DNA of 5,874 bases from an uncultured Eubacteriales bacterium (GTDB lineage Bacteria > Bacillota > Clostridia > Christensenellales > Aristaeellaceae), in assembly GCA_902796115.1 (NCBI GenBank), contig CADBNX010000404.1:1-5874 (forward strand). Direction: 5' to 3'. The position numbers and the translations under genes were made by a program. Under the pieces are notes generated by a model. It was not told the origin of the DNA. It saw nothing but the letters and a program-made list of their open reading frames with translations, and made no database searches. Of this stretch, positions 5,784 through 5,874 are shown one piece after another. Numbering within the stretch: the stretch's first letter is position 1; the number at the start of each line of letters is the position of its first letter.

Positions 5784-5860
5784 CGAGGTGTAGCGCAGTT
5801 TGGTAGCGCGTTTGGTTCGGGACCAAAAGGTCGCTGGTTCAAATCCAGTCACCTCGACCA
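5784..5860 (+). tRNA. tRNA-Pro (anticodon CGG)
   Basis: The 77-nt gene begins one base after tRNA-Thr. The acceptor CGAGGTG pairs with CACCTCG (5850-5856) and the D stem is GCGC/GCGC. The anticodon stem is TTTGG/CCAAA around TTCGGGA, giving anticodon CGG (5818-5820) for CCG codons. The first acceptor base C and discriminator A are those usual for bacterial tRNA-Pro. CCA is encoded (5858-5860). The tight spacing means both tRNAs are cut from one precursor. Confidence 0.97.
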
Positions 5861-5874
5861 CGGAAAAGCCTTGA

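Noticed and set aside
5864..5874. AAAAGCCTTGA after tRNA-Pro could be the first arm of a terminator for the tRNA transcript
   Set aside because: The window ends before any complementary arm or T-tract, so it cannot be supported.
1..5874. Mobile elements, CRISPR arrays, phage integration sites next to the tRNAs
   Set aside because: No transposase or integrase, no regularly spaced repeats, and no copy of a tRNA 3' end elsewhere in the window were seen.

Overview
The window is GC-rich and almost entirely coded on the minus strand. A two-tRNA array on the plus strand sits at the right-hand end. The best taxonomic pointer is a Bacillus-type PurR (winged helix fused to a phosphoribosyltransferase-like domain) preceded by an inverted PurBox-like pair. 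With strong Shine-Dalgarno sites, consensus vegetative promoters and tRNAs with encoded CCA ends, this suggests a GC-rich Firmicute, probably a gut- or rumen-type Clostridia member. The sequence alone cannot settle the genus.

Layout from right to left, in the direction most genes are read. At 5659-5860 (+) a consensus promoter drives tRNA-Thr(CGT) and tRNA-Pro(CGG), which are 1 nt apart. At 5562-5617 a divergent minus-strand promoter with an extended -10 is overlapped by two inverted PurBox-like sites. It leads through a leader of about 120 nt to purR (4626-5435). A lactonase-fold beta-propeller gene (3595-4605) follows 20 nt later, and a clear Rho-independent terminator (3562-3586) closes this unit. 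Beyond a 98-nt gap lies a second minus-strand group: a clan GH-A, GH42-like putative glycoside hydrolase (1598-3463), a Gfo/Idh/MocA dehydrogenase-like protein lacking the usual Glu-Lys-Pro motif (449-1579), and the first 124 codons of a right-handed beta-helix protein resembling the N-terminus of GH110-like enzymes (1-372, running off the window).

Two themes emerge. The first is an apparently self-regulated purR-lactonase pair; if the lactonase is a 6-phosphogluconolactonase, it would tie pentose-phosphate flux (the source of PRPP) to the PRPP-sensing purine regulator. The second is a small cytoplasmic carbohydrate cluster (hydrolase, NAD(P)-fold protein, beta-helix protein) with no export signals, no transporter and no local regulator in view. 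Its substrate cannot be named from sequence. I see no mobile element, CRISPR array, phage gene or defence system. No gene-free stretch exceeds 300 bases; the longest (5436-5706) holds the leader, two promoters and the PurBox pair.
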